This document shows, in pieces, positions 48,980-57,683 of a DNA stretch of 64,000 nt; the stretch's first letter is position 1, and every line of letters starts with the position of its first letter. The DNA comes from Candidatus Bathyarchaeota archaeon A05DMB-3 (GTDB lineage Archaea > Thermoproteota > Bathyarchaeia > Bathyarchaeales > Bathycorpusculaceae). The stretch covers positions 1 to 64,000 of the forward strand of contig JABFQN010000001.1 in NCBI GenBank assembly GCA_019685555.1. Reading direction: 5' to 3'. Both the position numbers and the translations under genes were made by a program. The notes under the pieces are model-generated. The model ran no database searches and was not told where the DNA came from. It was given only the letters and a program-made list of their open reading frames with translations.

Positions 48980-49342
48980 TCAGCGTTTGCCTTCACAGTC
49001 AAAACATAAGTCGCTTTCACGGTTTGTCCAGAAAACTTTGCCACAGTTTTTGCATGTGGTTTTCCGCAGTAAGCCTTTCTCTTCGGTTTTTATTGGTGTA
49101 AAGACGAACTGGGGTTTAGGGAAGGTTATGGCTTTTTTGTGGCATAAGGGTTCGCATGCAGCGCACCCACTAACACATTTGTGAGGGTTGGCTACAACTG
49201 CTTTTCCGTCTATGAAGGCGAAAACGCCGTTTGGGCAATATTCCACGCATCGCGGTTTGCCATAAGCTGCGCAGCCGTCGCACTTTTCCGGAAAGATTGT
49301 TGGATACCATGGAATACAAGCCTTAGCCATGCAGGGTTTCAC
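48980..49342 (-). CDS. Ferredoxin with C-terminal zinc ribbon
   Basis: The 120-residue protein has two 4Fe-4S clusters (CDGCAAYGKPRCVEYCPNGVF and CVSGCAACEPLCHKKAI). It ends with a zinc ribbon CKNCGKVFWTNRESDLCFDC. The ribbon closely matches that of the 66-residue neighbour (CKGCGKTFLTNFETEYCYDC), suggesting a shared partner. It starts at ATG 49342, overlapping the stop of the neighbour (ATGA). Confidence 0.85.
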   Translation of the reverse strand: MKPCMAKACIPWYPTIFPEKCDGCAAYGKPRCVEYCPNGVFAFIDGKAVVANPHKCVSGCAACEPLCHKKAITFPKPQFVFTPIKTEEKGLLRKTTCKNCGKVFWTNRESDLCFDCEGKR

Positions 49343-49539
49343 GCTTCCGCTTTCAGTTTTTTGCGGCAGTCGTAGCAGTATTCAGTTTCGAAGTTTGTTA
49401 GGAAGGTTTTGCCACAGCCCTTACATTTCATTTCTTTAAGCATGCCTTCTTTTATGGGCGAAACTGATTTGAGAAGGTCTGCTGCCGCCTGTGTACAAGA
49501 GCATGAAGAATTTGTTTCAGTTTTCTTTTCATTCGCCAT
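49339..49539 (-). CDS. 66-aa zinc-ribbon protein
   Basis: This small soluble protein has a C-terminal CKGCGKTFLTNFETEYCYDC ribbon and an N-terminal CSCTQAAADLL string of unknown purpose. It lies between two ferredoxin genes and overlaps the next by four bases, indicating a three-gene operon. The role may be redox or protein interaction and cannot be fixed from sequence. Confidence 0.75.
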   Translation of the reverse strand: MANEKKTETNSSCSCTQAAADLLKSVSPIKEGMLKEMKCKGCGKTFLTNFETEYCYDCRKKLKAEA

Positions 49540-49557
49540 TTTTTACACTTGGAAATT

Positions 49558-49860
49558 TCATTGGGAGTATTTGAGTCTCAATTCTTTCAAAGTTTTCCTT
49601 AGTTCTTCTATAGATGGAAAGGTTATGGCGTTGTTTGGACACATTTTTGCACATGTTTGGCATCCAACAACACATGAATAGGGGTTCTTCACCACCGGGC
49701 GGGGCGGGTCTCCTTTAACATCATAAACGTCGTGACCAGCATCTTTGTCAATCTTTACGCATGTAAGGCATCCAGTACATTTCTCATAATCTATTGTTGG
49801 AAACCAAGGAATTTCCTCGCGGGGAATGGAAACACGTTTTTCACTTTTCACTGAACCCAT
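49558..49860 (-). CDS. Two-cluster ferredoxin
   Basis: The 100-residue protein has CTGCLTCVKI with CVVGCQTCAKMCPNNAI. The first cluster has only a partial set of cysteines (CTGCLTC and no fourth Cys in the usual place), so the first site may be a three-ligand or altered cluster, while the C-terminal set is complete. The N-terminus contains IPWFPTIDYEKC, parallel to IPWYPTIFPEKC of the 120-residue ferredoxin, so the two arose by duplication. Confidence 0.82.
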   Translation of the reverse strand: MGSVKSEKRVSIPREEIPWFPTIDYEKCTGCLTCVKIDKDAGHDVYDVKGDPPRPVVKNPYSCVVGCQTCAKMCPNNAITFPSIEELRKTLKELRLKYSQ

Positions 49861-49896
49861 ATTTTTTCCTCAACTCTCGGCTTCCCATGGCCAATA

Positions 49897-49998
49897 ATGG
49901 ACATTGAAGAAGAAATAAAAATGCTAGAAGAATACAAGGAAGCCCTCACAAGAAGGCTAGAAAAAGTTAACAAGCGCTTAGAAGCCCTAAAACGCTAA
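49897..49998 (+). CDS. 33-aa coiled-coil mini-protein
   Basis: An ATG at 49897 gives 33 codons, MDIEEEIKMLEEYKEALTRR then LEKVNKRLEALKR, a nearly perfect amphipathic helix. It matches the C-terminal half of the DUF5320-like protein at 9009-9218. It is divergent from the ferredoxin operon, paralleling the other locus where a coiled-coil protein accompanies a cluster-binding protein. No strong Shine-Dalgarno sequence is visible. Confidence 0.5.
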   Translation: MDIEEEIKMLEEYKEALTRRLEKVNKRLEALKR

Positions 49999-50053
49999 AA
50001 TTGCAACCGCCACCTTCCTTTTCCATTTTAAACATGAATTAAGGCGAAGAAAA

Positions 50054-50389
50054 ATGGAAGTGATAGACTTAAAGAAGCTTGCGGAGTACTCGCGAGACAA
50101 GGGTTTATTAGACACTATGAAGAAGCGCCGACGCGTAAAGAAAGACTTGTTGAGAACGAAGAACTACAACATTGTGCTTGTCTGTTTAGATGCTGGGCAA
50201 GAAATTCCATCTAGACCAGAACCCTATGATGTATGCTTCTATGTTGTTGAAGGCTCTGGAACCTTCACCGTTGACTGTGAAAAAGCTGAATTGTCCAGCG
50301 GTCAAATGGTCTTCGTTCCAGCAAACGTGGCTAGGGGTATGAAGAGCAAAGAACACATGGTTGTTCTTGGCATACAAGAACCCCACTAG
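50054..50389 (+). CDS. Cupin domain protein
   Basis: The 111-residue protein has the cupin core VCLDAGQEIPSRPEPYDVCFYVVEGSGTFTVDCEKAELSSGQMVFVPANVARGM. The usual His-x-His ligands of the first motif are Arg/Pro/Asp here, so metal binding is doubtful. It ends 13 bases before the ABC ATPase gene on the same strand, and may be cotranscribed with it. Confidence 0.82.
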   Translation: MEVIDLKKLAEYSRDKGLLDTMKKRRRVKKDLLRTKNYNIVLVCLDAGQEIPSRPEPYDVCFYVVEGSGTFTVDCEKAELSSGQMVFVPANVARGMKSKEHMVVLGIQEPH

Positions 50390-50402
50390 AAGGGGCATAA
50401 GC

Positions 50403-51341
50403 ATGGAAACTGCAATAACAGTTAGAGACTTAACAAAACACTATGAAGATGTAACAGCAGTTGACCACATAAGCTTCGAAGTTAAAAAGGGCGAAATTTT
50501 CGGCTTCCTAGGACCAAACGGGGCGGGCAAAACCACAACCATAAGAATCCTGACAGGGCTTATAAGACCAGATGAAGGAGAAGCCTTCGTAGCCGGATTT
50601 GACGTCTTAAGGAACCCTATAGAAGCTAAACAGCGCATCGGCGTCGTCCCAGAAGTTTCAAACGCTTATATAGACCTTTCAGCATGGGAAAACCTAGTCT
50701 TAATAGGCAGGCTTTACGGGGTTCCAACACAGAAGCTTCGAGAAAACGCCATGAATCTTCTGAAAGAATTTGGGCTGTACGAGGTTAAGGACAAGCTTGT
50801 TAGAGCTTTTTCAAAGGGGATGAAGCAGAGGCTTCTATTGTGCACGGCGCTGGTTAACGATCCAGAAGTGTTATTCTTGGATGAGCCGACTTCTGGACTT
50901 GACGTTGAAAGTGCAAGGCTTCTAAGGGAAAAGGTAAACCAGTACAATAGAGATGGAAAGACTGTTTTTCTTTCAACCCATAACATGGAGGAAGCCAACC
51001 AGCTCTGCCACAGAATAGCCATAATAAACCATGGGCGAATAGCAGCCATAGACCCTCCAGAAAACCTCAGAGCTCAAAGCATGGAGCTCCAATACATCGA
51101 AGTAGCATTTAACAAACCCATAAACCCGCAAGAGTTTTCGCAAAACCCAAACATTATCAAGGCTGTGTCTGCTGGAAATAAAGTGCGCATTTACACGGCC
51201 AACCCTTCAGCGGTGATTGAATTTCTGGTGGACTTCGCCAAAAAGAAACGCCTACAAATTTTAAGCCTAAACACTATGATGCCGTCCCTTGAAGATGTTT
51301 TCCTAAAACTCATAAGGGGAAAGGAGGCTGCCAAACAATGA
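50403..51341 (+). CDS. ABC transporter ATP-binding protein
   Basis: The protein is 312 residues. It has Walker A FLGPNGAGKTTTIRIL, Q-loop region VVPEVSNAY, signature RAFSKGMKQRLLLCTAL (Ser-Lys-Gly in place of SGG) and Walker B VLFLDEPTSGLDVESA. A C-terminal DUF4162-like extension is present. ATG 50403 follows GAAGGGG and avoids overlap with the cupin gene; the frame is open to 50361. It is coupled to the permease gene by ATGA. Confidence 0.92.
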   Translation: METAITVRDLTKHYEDVTAVDHISFEVKKGEIFGFLGPNGAGKTTTIRILTGLIRPDEGEAFVAGFDVLRNPIEAKQRIGVVPEVSNAYIDLSAWENLVLIGRLYGVPTQKLRENAMNLLKEFGLYEVKDKLVRAFSKGMKQRLLLCTALVNDPEVLFLDEPTSGLDVESARLLREKVNQYNRDGKTVFLSTHNMEEANQLCHRIAIINHGRIAAIDPPENLRAQSMELQYIEVAFNKPINPQEFSQNPNIIKAVSAGNKVRIYTANPSAVIEFLVDFAKKKRLQILSLNTMMPSLEDVFLKLIRGKEAAKQ

Positions 51342-52090
51342 GTCAATTCACAGAACAGTTTAGACGCTCCTTTGTCATAGCAAAAAAGAACATTAAAATC
51401 TACTATTCAAAAGGGCCCGTCATAATTTTCGGTTTGGTTTTTCCGTTGTTTTTGGCTTTAGCCTACGTTATTGGGCGAAACATATCTTTAAAAGAGGTTT
51501 TGCCGGGGCTTATCGGCATGACAACGTTTTTTACAGCTACGTCTGTGGGGCCCTCCATTGTGCCATGGGAAACTCGCTCAAAAACCCTTGAGAGGCTGTT
51601 GTGCTGCCCAGTCGCCTTGTGGACTATTATTGTTGGGGACATGCTCTCCTCTTTCATTTTTGGGCTCATAATATCGGCTATTCCTTTAGCGCTGACACTG
51701 GTGCTGACAATTGAGCCATTGAAATTCATAATACTACTTTTTGGCTTGGTTATCGCAAATTTGTGTTTTGCCGCTTTAAGTGTCCTTCTTTCGGCTTATC
51801 CGCCTACGGACATACCAGCAACGTCGATGATGCTGTCATCTTTAGTCAAGTTTCCGTTAGTGTTTATAAGCGGAGTTTTCATACCAGTAGAACAGCTGCC
51901 CCAATGGGGTATGACTATAGCCTCCATTTCTCCGCTGACATACTTCACAGACTTAACAAAGCAACTGTTCCTAAACAAGGGCTTTTACCCATTGGCGCTG
52001 GATTTTCTAGCAGTCGCAGCTTTTGCAGTGGCATTTATATTTGCGGCGGTAAAGCTGCATGAGAAAACCCTTGCAAAACGGTTAAGTTAG
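51338..52090 (+). CDS. ABC-2 type transporter permease
   Basis: The 250-residue protein has six membrane helices: KGPVIIFGLVFPLFLALAYVIG, LIGMTTFFTATSVGPSIVPWETRSKTLERLLCCPV (the amphipathic coupling stretch) and FPLVFISGVFIPVEQLPQWGM, near the C-terminal ISPLTYFTDLTKQLF. It makes a one-permease exporter with the ATPase before it. It is the second ABC exporter of this class in the window. The substrate is unknown. Confidence 0.9.
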   Translation: MSQFTEQFRRSFVIAKKNIKIYYSKGPVIIFGLVFPLFLALAYVIGRNISLKEVLPGLIGMTTFFTATSVGPSIVPWETRSKTLERLLCCPVALWTIIVGDMLSSFIFGLIISAIPLALTLVLTIEPLKFIILLFGLVIANLCFAALSVLLSAYPPTDIPATSMMLSSLVKFPLVFISGVFIPVEQLPQWGMTIASISPLTYFTDLTKQLFLNKGFYPLALDFLAVAAFAVAFIFAAVKLHEKTLAKRLS

Positions 52091-52211
52091 TCACTACCTT
52101 TAGGGTTTATTGATAATGCTACAGTGATTTTAGTTCCAGAAGATGGTTGCCAAACAGACTGAGAGGAACCCCTCTAAAATCAAAACTAGAATAGAAAGAG
52201 AAATAGATGGG

Positions 52212-52472
52212 CTACAGTTTTTTGTAGACTATGTCTTTTTCTCTTACGCGTTGCTCCACTTTTAAGCCTATGCTTTGCCCCGCTTCAGCCCTTTGCACAT
52301 TTTCATGTTCAATCTGCATGGATTCCACAGTTTGTTCAAAATCTGTTGTAGGTCCTTTAATGGCTATGCGATCTCCAACAGCCAAAGGCTCCTTAAGCTC
52401 AATTACAGCCACGCTTATTTTTGTGAAGTAATGGGTTACGCGTCCCACTTCAAAAAGGTTTTCTTCACCCAA
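52212..52472 (-). CDS. EF-Tu domain-2-like protein
   Basis: The 86-residue beta-barrel is like domain 2 of EF-Tu/IF2: VGRVTHYFTKISVAVIELKEPLAVGDRIAIKGPTTDFEQTVESMQIEHENVQRAEAGQSIGLKV. It lacks the GTPase part. Stand-alone copies are found next to U32-type peptidase or tRNA hydroxylation genes in some archaea and bacteria; no such gene is next to this one. The TTG start is fixed by GAGGAGTGA six bases upstream. Confidence 0.88.
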   Translation of the reverse strand: MGEENLFEVGRVTHYFTKISVAVIELKEPLAVGDRIAIKGPTTDFEQTVESMQIEHENVQRAEAGQSIGLKVEQRVREKDIVYKKL

Positions 52473-52544
52473 CCCTTTTCACTCCTCAAAGTAAAGTGTG
52501 CGCCTAGCCATAAATAATTTATCTAAAATAGTCTTTTCAATCGT

Positions 52545-54167
52545 TTACCCTAGGCATTTCCGTATTTTTGCGGCTTCGATGAGACATTTTTGGGCGTCTA
52601 GGCTGTTCTGTTCAAGAAAGGAGATTAGAAAATCGTTCGTTATGTTTTCGTATCGTCTTTGGGTTAGGTTTTTCGGTCCAAGGGTTATGGCGAATTTTTC
52701 TTCAACAACTTCAAGGTCTTTCATGATTTCAGCTATTGCCAAACGAAGCTTTTCCTCGTCGGCGCCTACCATTTTCGCCACTTGACTATGCATGTCCGCC
52801 AACATGTTTAGGTTACGCCAAGACAAAAAAACGCCAACAGATTCTAAGTCATGTTTGAGTGCCACGTAATACTTGTCTAACGCGTCCCATTCAGCCTCGC
52901 TTAAATCGTTTAAGGCTCTAAAGCCTATGAATTCTGGCGGAATCCCAAGCGAATAAAGTGCTGCAGCAAAAGGTATAGCCCTTGGAAGCACTATATTGCC
53001 TATGTTTCGGCTGTAACCAAAAAGTCCAATATGAAGTTTTCTAGCGCGTCTTTGAGGCACAAGACTTGCCACGCTGTTTATGAGGGAAGCCAGATTTTCC
53101 ACAACCATCTGGTATTTCTCCATAAACTTTGCCAGCAAACCCTTCAAAGTTTCAAATTCTGAAGGCTCCATAACAGAGGGTTCGCCGCATGGAATTCTCT
53201 CATTCAAAATCTTCACAGTCTTTATAACATCCTCTAAAAGATAATCGTATTTCAAAGCCGACTGTATGGTTACCGTGCAAACTCCCTTATACTCATCTAT
53301 AAAGTGGTCCACTTTGCTTGGCTGCAAATGTCCCCTAAAAGGCATAGTTCCAACACCAACAATCGGATAGATGCTAACACCTGTTGCAACTTCTAGACTT
53401 TTAAGTTGGGAGAAGGCAATTTTGCACAAAATCACTGCACATACAAGCCCATAGTTTAGAGCCGGGTCAGATCTGGCTACAAAAACCCGCAAATATTTTG
53501 GCTTCACAGTCCTTATGTAAGGCTCTATTATTCCGTTGATGTTTAATATGCTTTCCATATCCTCTATCAGCGGGATAATCTCTATTGTTTTCGGTTTGAA
53601 GGCACCTATCCAATCTGCAACTTTTATTGATTCGCCTAGGCATGTTTCTTCAACTCCAGCTATAGTTTTCTCGTAATATTTCAGCATCCAAACCAGTTCC
53701 TCGCTGTTGGTTGTGAAGGGAAGAATCACCTCAAAGATTGGGGAGACCTCTCTTTTGTAGAAAGTTGTGGCGATGTCGTGGGCTACGGGAATATTAACCA
53801 AAGATTCTAGGAGAATTTTTCTTTCGGTAGTTTCAACTTTCGGGTTGGGCACTCGATAAGTTAAGAAAACATCCTCGCCGAGAATTTTCTCCTTGAAAAA
53901 ATCGCCATACTTACTTAATAGTTTCCTCACAACGTGAGTGTCAACATCTTTGCCTTCAGAATCCCACATAACCTCCATGCAGCCAAGCCTATTATAGGCA
54001 AAGAATGCCTCCTCAACTTCAGCGTCTCCTTGAATAACGTCTTCATTAACCCAACTTGGAAGGAAAACATTATCAGGATGTTGAGTTGACATGGTTTTTG
54101 GAATCTTTCTATTCACCGCATCACGCAGCCCAGCTTTTAAAGTTCGGAAACTTATTTCCTTCCGCAA
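52545..54167 (-). CDS. ppcA: Phosphoenolpyruvate carboxylase, archaeal type
   Basis: The 540-residue protein is the short archaeal PEPC, distinct from the large bacterial form. It has MSTQHPDNVFLPSWVNEDVIQGDAEVEEAF near the start. Later strings include GCMEVMWDSEGKDVDTHVVRKLL, VEVATGVSIYPIVGVGTMPFRGHLQPSKVDHF and LHIGLFGYSRNIGNIVLPRAIPFAAALYSLGIPPEFIGFRAL. It converts PEP and bicarbonate to oxaloacetate, feeding the reductive or incomplete TCA reactions with the malate dehydrogenase at 33092-34006. The TTG at 54167 is the longest start; the family N-terminus begins near MSTQHP, so a later start is likely. Confidence 0.93.
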   Translation of the reverse strand: MRKEISFRTLKAGLRDAVNRKIPKTMSTQHPDNVFLPSWVNEDVIQGDAEVEEAFFAYNRLGCMEVMWDSEGKDVDTHVVRKLLSKYGDFFKEKILGEDVFLTYRVPNPKVETTERKILLESLVNIPVAHDIATTFYKREVSPIFEVILPFTTNSEELVWMLKYYEKTIAGVEETCLGESIKVADWIGAFKPKTIEIIPLIEDMESILNINGIIEPYIRTVKPKYLRVFVARSDPALNYGLVCAVILCKIAFSQLKSLEVATGVSIYPIVGVGTMPFRGHLQPSKVDHFIDEYKGVCTVTIQSALKYDYLLEDVIKTVKILNERIPCGEPSVMEPSEFETLKGLLAKFMEKYQMVVENLASLINSVASLVPQRRARKLHIGLFGYSRNIGNIVLPRAIPFAAALYSLGIPPEFIGFRALNDLSEAEWDALDKYYVALKHDLESVGVFLSWRNLNMLADMHSQVAKMVGADEEKLRLAIAEIMKDLEVVEEKFAITLGPKNLTQRRYENITNDFLISFLEQNSLDAQKCLIEAAKIRKCLG

Positions 54168-54254
54168 TTATAAATCTTCAATTTAAAACATGGTAAAGAA
54201 AGCAATAACAGCCCATTTTACAGTTGCTTTTTTGTGAAAATTACAGGATGCAAC

Positions 54255-55547
54255 CTATATAAGTTCACCTTCCAGATACGTTGGAAACACGTTAGAAATT
54301 CTAACGTGAACAACCTTACCCAACAAGTTCTCGTTGCTTTTCACTGCAATTGGTTTGTAGGAGAAGTTTCTGCCAATCCATGAACCTGAAACCTTGCCAT
54401 ACTCATCTATCAAAATTTCACCTTCCCAATTACTCCATTCGAGGTTTTTTTCAAGAGCAATTTTTGCAGCTAAATGGCTTAAGGCGGTGCTTCTTTCCTT
54501 AATTTCCGAGTAGGGTATAGTGTTTTCCATTTTTGCGGCTGGAGTCCCCGGTCTGGCGAAAAACTTTGATATGTTCACTATGTCGGGTTTAACATCTTCC
54601 ATTAACTGCAAGGTTTTTTCAAAGGCTTCTTTATTTTCTCCGGGAAAACCGCAGATAAAATCTGTGGCTATTGTTATTTTTGGAAATGCAGCTCTAAAAG
54701 TCTCTATCAGCTTTTTGAATTCGGCTACTGTGTAAAATCTACGCATGCTTTTCAAGACTTGGTCGTCTCCGTTTTGAACTGGCAAATGGATAAACTTGAA
54801 AACCTTCTTATCCTTGAAAGCCTCAATTAGGTCCTTTAGGATTTTTAGCACCATGTTTGGAGTCATCATTCCAACTCTAACCTTAAAATCGCCCCTAACA
54901 GCGCAGACAGCCTTGATGAGTTCAGCAAGATTGGCGCCTATGTCAATTCCATAACACGCCGTGTCCTGTGAGGTAAGCCAAAACTCTCGGACACCGGCAG
55001 TCAAATCAGCTTTAACTCTTTCCACTATATCGCTTATTCTGTAGCTTCTTAGGCGCCCCCTGGCAAAAACCACACAGCAATAGGCGCATGAGCCCAAACA
55101 TCCATAGCTTATGGGTATCACGCCAATAACGGGGTTTAAACGGATTCGTGGAAGACTGAGGCTTGGCTTAGCTTTTTCAGCGCCTTCCAAAACTAAAACC
55201 TTTTCACCCTTTAAAACAGCGCCGACAACATCAACTATTTTTTCGCCTAAAGCTGGACCGGCAACTCCGTTAAAGCGCACTTCGCGTTGCAGTCTCTCAA
55301 AATTGATTAGAGGGAGGCAACCAACAACAATTAGCTTCTTGCCTTTAGGAACCCGCTTTAAAATGTTTATCATACGGTTTTCAGTTGGACCCTTAACAGC
55401 ACAAGTGTTATAGATAACAACATCAGCATTTGCCACGTCATCCACAAGCCTATACCCAGCTTCAACTAAACACCCTGCTAAGACTTCCCCGTCAGCCAAA
55501 TTAGTCGAACACCCGAAACTTTTTAGGAATACCCGCGCATAGCCCAT
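54255..55547 (-). CDS. tRNA-t6A37 methylthiotransferase, archaeal CDKAL1-type
   Basis: The 430-residue methylthiotransferase has an N-terminal UPF0004 domain with three conserved cysteines (LKSFGCSTN, IYNTCAVKG and VVGCLPL). The radical SAM core follows, with ISYGCLGSCAYCCVVFARGRLRSYRISDIV and the TSQDTACYGIDIG string. The C-terminal TRAM domain ends with VHVRISNVFPTYLEGELI. It adds methylthio to t6A37 of tRNA. Start ATG 55547. Confidence 0.93.
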   Translation of the reverse strand: MGYARVFLKSFGCSTNLADGEVLAGCLVEAGYRLVDDVANADVVIYNTCAVKGPTENRMINILKRVPKGKKLIVVGCLPLINFERLQREVRFNGVAGPALGEKIVDVVGAVLKGEKVLVLEGAEKAKPSLSLPRIRLNPVIGVIPISYGCLGSCAYCCVVFARGRLRSYRISDIVERVKADLTAGVREFWLTSQDTACYGIDIGANLAELIKAVCAVRGDFKVRVGMMTPNMVLKILKDLIEAFKDKKVFKFIHLPVQNGDDQVLKSMRRFYTVAEFKKLIETFRAAFPKITIATDFICGFPGENKEAFEKTLQLMEDVKPDIVNISKFFARPGTPAAKMENTIPYSEIKERSTALSHLAAKIALEKNLEWSNWEGEILIDEYGKVSGSWIGRNFSYKPIAVKSNENLLGKVVHVRISNVFPTYLEGELI

Positions 55548-55742
55548 GACAATACATTAAATGCTTTAACAAGAGATAAAAACCTAGAGGTTTAAACCAG
55601 CGAGAATTTACACAATTCTGAAACGGATAATGCGTAAACCTTAAAAAGAAAAGAACTAGCATATTTAAAACATATTTAAATCATATTATATACCACTATA
55701 GGTCTAAACGTATTTTTCTCACATCACCGGAGGGGGAATGAA

Positions 55743-55898
55743 ATGAGGTTAATTACACTCTATCTGCCTGAACCGTATATTAAAGCGTTGGATCAGCTTG
55801 TGAATGAGAGGTTTTATCCAAATAGGGCTGAGGCGATTCGTGTAGCTATCCGTGATTTAATAGACAGTGAGGTTTGGCGTAGGAAGAGGGTTGGTTGA
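55743..55898 (+). CDS. Ribbon-helix-helix protein upstream of ftsZ (CdrS-like)
   Basis: The 51-residue RHH/CopG-type protein has a beta strand MRLITLYLPEPYIKALDQLV, then NERFYPNRAEAIRVAIRDLI and a tail DSEVWRRKRVG. The start is ATG 55743, preceded by CGGAGGGGG, one of the strongest Shine-Dalgarno sequences in the window. It ends with TGA directly against the ATG of ftsZ. In haloarchaea the RHH protein CdrS is encoded in operon with ftsZ2 and controls division genes; here the arrangement is the same although the lineage is different, so a similar role is inferred. Confidence 0.9.
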   Translation: MRLITLYLPEPYIKALDQLVNERFYPNRAEAIRVAIRDLIDSEVWRRKRVG

Positions 55899-57014
55899 AT
55901 GCAGTCATCGGCTGGACAGCAAACTTTCAAGTATTCGTGGCAGAACACTGTTACAGAGGAGGTTCGACCCTCAAGTTTCTGTCGCATGCTTGTGCTGGGA
56001 GTCGGCGGAGCTGGAAACAACACAGTGACGCGGCTTATGGAGATGGGTGTTGTTGGAGCTGAATGCATTGCAGTAAACACTGATGCCCTCCATTTGAACG
56101 TTTCAAAGGCTCACAGGAAAATTTTGATAGGGGAAAAGTTGACGAAGGGGATTGGAGTTGGGGGCGACCCAAAGCTTGGAAGGGCAGCCATCGAAGAATC
56201 GAAAAAGAAGATTGAAGAACTGCTGACGGGGGCGGACATAGTCTTCATAACAACTGGTTTGGGCGGCGGAACTGGAACAGGCGCAGCACCAGTGATTGCT
56301 GAAATTGCTAAAAGAAAGGGAGCTTTAACAGTGGGAGTTGTCACAACACCTTTTCGAATTGAGAAGGGACGAATAGAATATGCAGCTCAAGCCTTGACTG
56401 AAATGCGGAGACACTGCGACACCGTTGTAGTCATCGACAACAATAAGCTGATGCATCTTGCGCCTCACCTTCCCATAAACGAGGCTTTCAAGATTGCAGA
56501 CCAGGTTTTGGCGAATATGATTAAGGGAATTGTGGAAACAATTTCGGCGCCAAGCCTAATAAATTTGGATTTCGCAGACTTCAAAACCATTGTTAAGCGA
56601 GGCGGATTAGCAGTAATCGGCATAGGAGAGTCAGATGCGCCGAACCGTGCAGAAGAAGCTGTCAGAAACGCTTTGAGAAATCCGCTCTTGGACGTGGATT
56701 ACCTCGGCGCAAAAGGAGCCTTAATACATGTTTCAGGCGATGCTCAAATGACTATTGAAGAGGCAAACCGTGTTGGAGAAATAGTCACCGAGATGATGGA
56801 TGCAGATTCGCTGGTCATATGGGGAGCCAGAGTAAACCCAGAACTAGACGGCAAAATAAAAGTAACCCTAGTTTTAACAGGTGTAAATTCACCATACATT
56901 CTAAGCGGTTTCGGAACAATAGCACCACAACTATTCAATCTAGAGCCTTATGCGGAGCCGGAGAAGCCTCTAAACATAGAATTAGGCTTGTATCAGATGG
57001 AAAAAGACTTGTAA
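55899..57014 (+). CDS. ftsZ: Cell division protein FtsZ
   Basis: The 371-residue tubulin-family GTPase has LGVGGAGNNTVTRLMEMGV, the tubulin signature GLGGGTGTGAAPV, and the T7 loop NLDFADFKTIV for GTP hydrolysis between subunits. The C-terminal domain is intact, and the extreme tail IELGLYQMEKDL may bind partners. A 25-residue N-terminal stretch (QSSAGQQTFKYSWQNTVTEEV) precedes the GTPase domain. It is cotranscribed with the RHH regulator immediately before it. Confidence 0.96.
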   Translation: MQSSAGQQTFKYSWQNTVTEEVRPSSFCRMLVLGVGGAGNNTVTRLMEMGVVGAECIAVNTDALHLNVSKAHRKILIGEKLTKGIGVGGDPKLGRAAIEESKKKIEELLTGADIVFITTGLGGGTGTGAAPVIAEIAKRKGALTVGVVTTPFRIEKGRIEYAAQALTEMRRHCDTVVVIDNNKLMHLAPHLPINEAFKIADQVLANMIKGIVETISAPSLINLDFADFKTIVKRGGLAVIGIGESDAPNRAEEAVRNALRNPLLDVDYLGAKGALIHVSGDAQMTIEEANRVGEIVTEMMDADSLVIWGARVNPELDGKIKVTLVLTGVNSPYILSGFGTIAPQLFNLEPYAEPEKPLNIELGLYQMEKDL

Positions 57015-57026
57015 CAGCCCATTAGC

Positions 57027-57677
57027 CTAAAATCTTCTTTTAAGCGCCAATATCTCTCTTTTCAGCCTAATCTTTAACGGTATGGCGTTGCCAAACGGTT
57101 GGCAAAGCCCCTGCTTTATGGCCTTAAAAATTTCATCGCAGTCAAGTTCAGCTTCAATGTTTACAATAGTGTATGCTGAACCTATTTCTGGAGCATAGTG
57201 GGCGTCGCTTCCCGCAACTTGAGACATTTTAAGGGTTGAAGCTATCTCATGCGCTTTTTTTACAGAGCGTTTGAAGGGAAATGCTGAAGCGTTTATAACC
57301 TCAACAGCGTCGAATTTCTTGCTTATTTTCCTTCCTAAACTTACTTTTAAAAGGGCTTGAGGGTGGCAGGCGACAGCTAAGCCGCCAAGCTCGTGGATTT
57401 TGTCAACGGTTTCTTCCATGCTTAGTTTTTTGGAAACCGGTTCTTGAAGGTTTAATCCTATAATGTGTCCGTCTAGGCTTGAAATTTCTATGCCCGGTAT
57501 TATCAAGAAGTCTTTTGTTTCCTTTGCCATTTTTAGTGCACCGTCGATTCTGTCGTGGTCTGTTATGGCTACTCCGTTTAATCCAGCTTTTTTGGCGTGA
57601 AAAACCAACTCTTCTGGTTTTATGAGCCCGTCGTAGGAGTAGCATGTGTGAACGTGGAGGTCAACATGGACTTTCAG
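57027..57677 (-). CDS. PHP domain phosphoesterase with non-standard start
   Basis: This is a PHP-type metal phosphoesterase. The metal ligands appear in HVDLHVHTCYSYDG near the start, ITDHDRIDGAL, IIPGIEISS, ACHPQAL and SQVAGSDAHYAPEIG. A truncated reading from TTG 57608 would lack the first H-x-H motif, so the real protein begins between the metG stop (57684) and the motif. No ATG, GTG or TTG is in frame there; a CTG at 57677 is the best candidate. Relatives are polymerase-associated or histidinol-phosphatase-like. It lies seven bases after metG and is probably translated by termination-reinitiation. Confidence 0.8.
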   Translation of the reverse strand: MKVHVDLHVHTCYSYDGLIKPEELVFHAKKAGLNGVAITDHDRIDGALKMAKETKDFLIIPGIEISSLDGHIIGLNLQEPVSKKLSMEETVDKIHELGGLAVACHPQALLKVSLGRKISKKFDAVEVINASAFPFKRSVKKAHEIASTLKMSQVAGSDAHYAPEIGSAYTIVNIEAELDCDEIFKAIKQGLCQPFGNAIPLKIRLKREILALKRRF

Positions 57678-57683
57678 AGGTTT

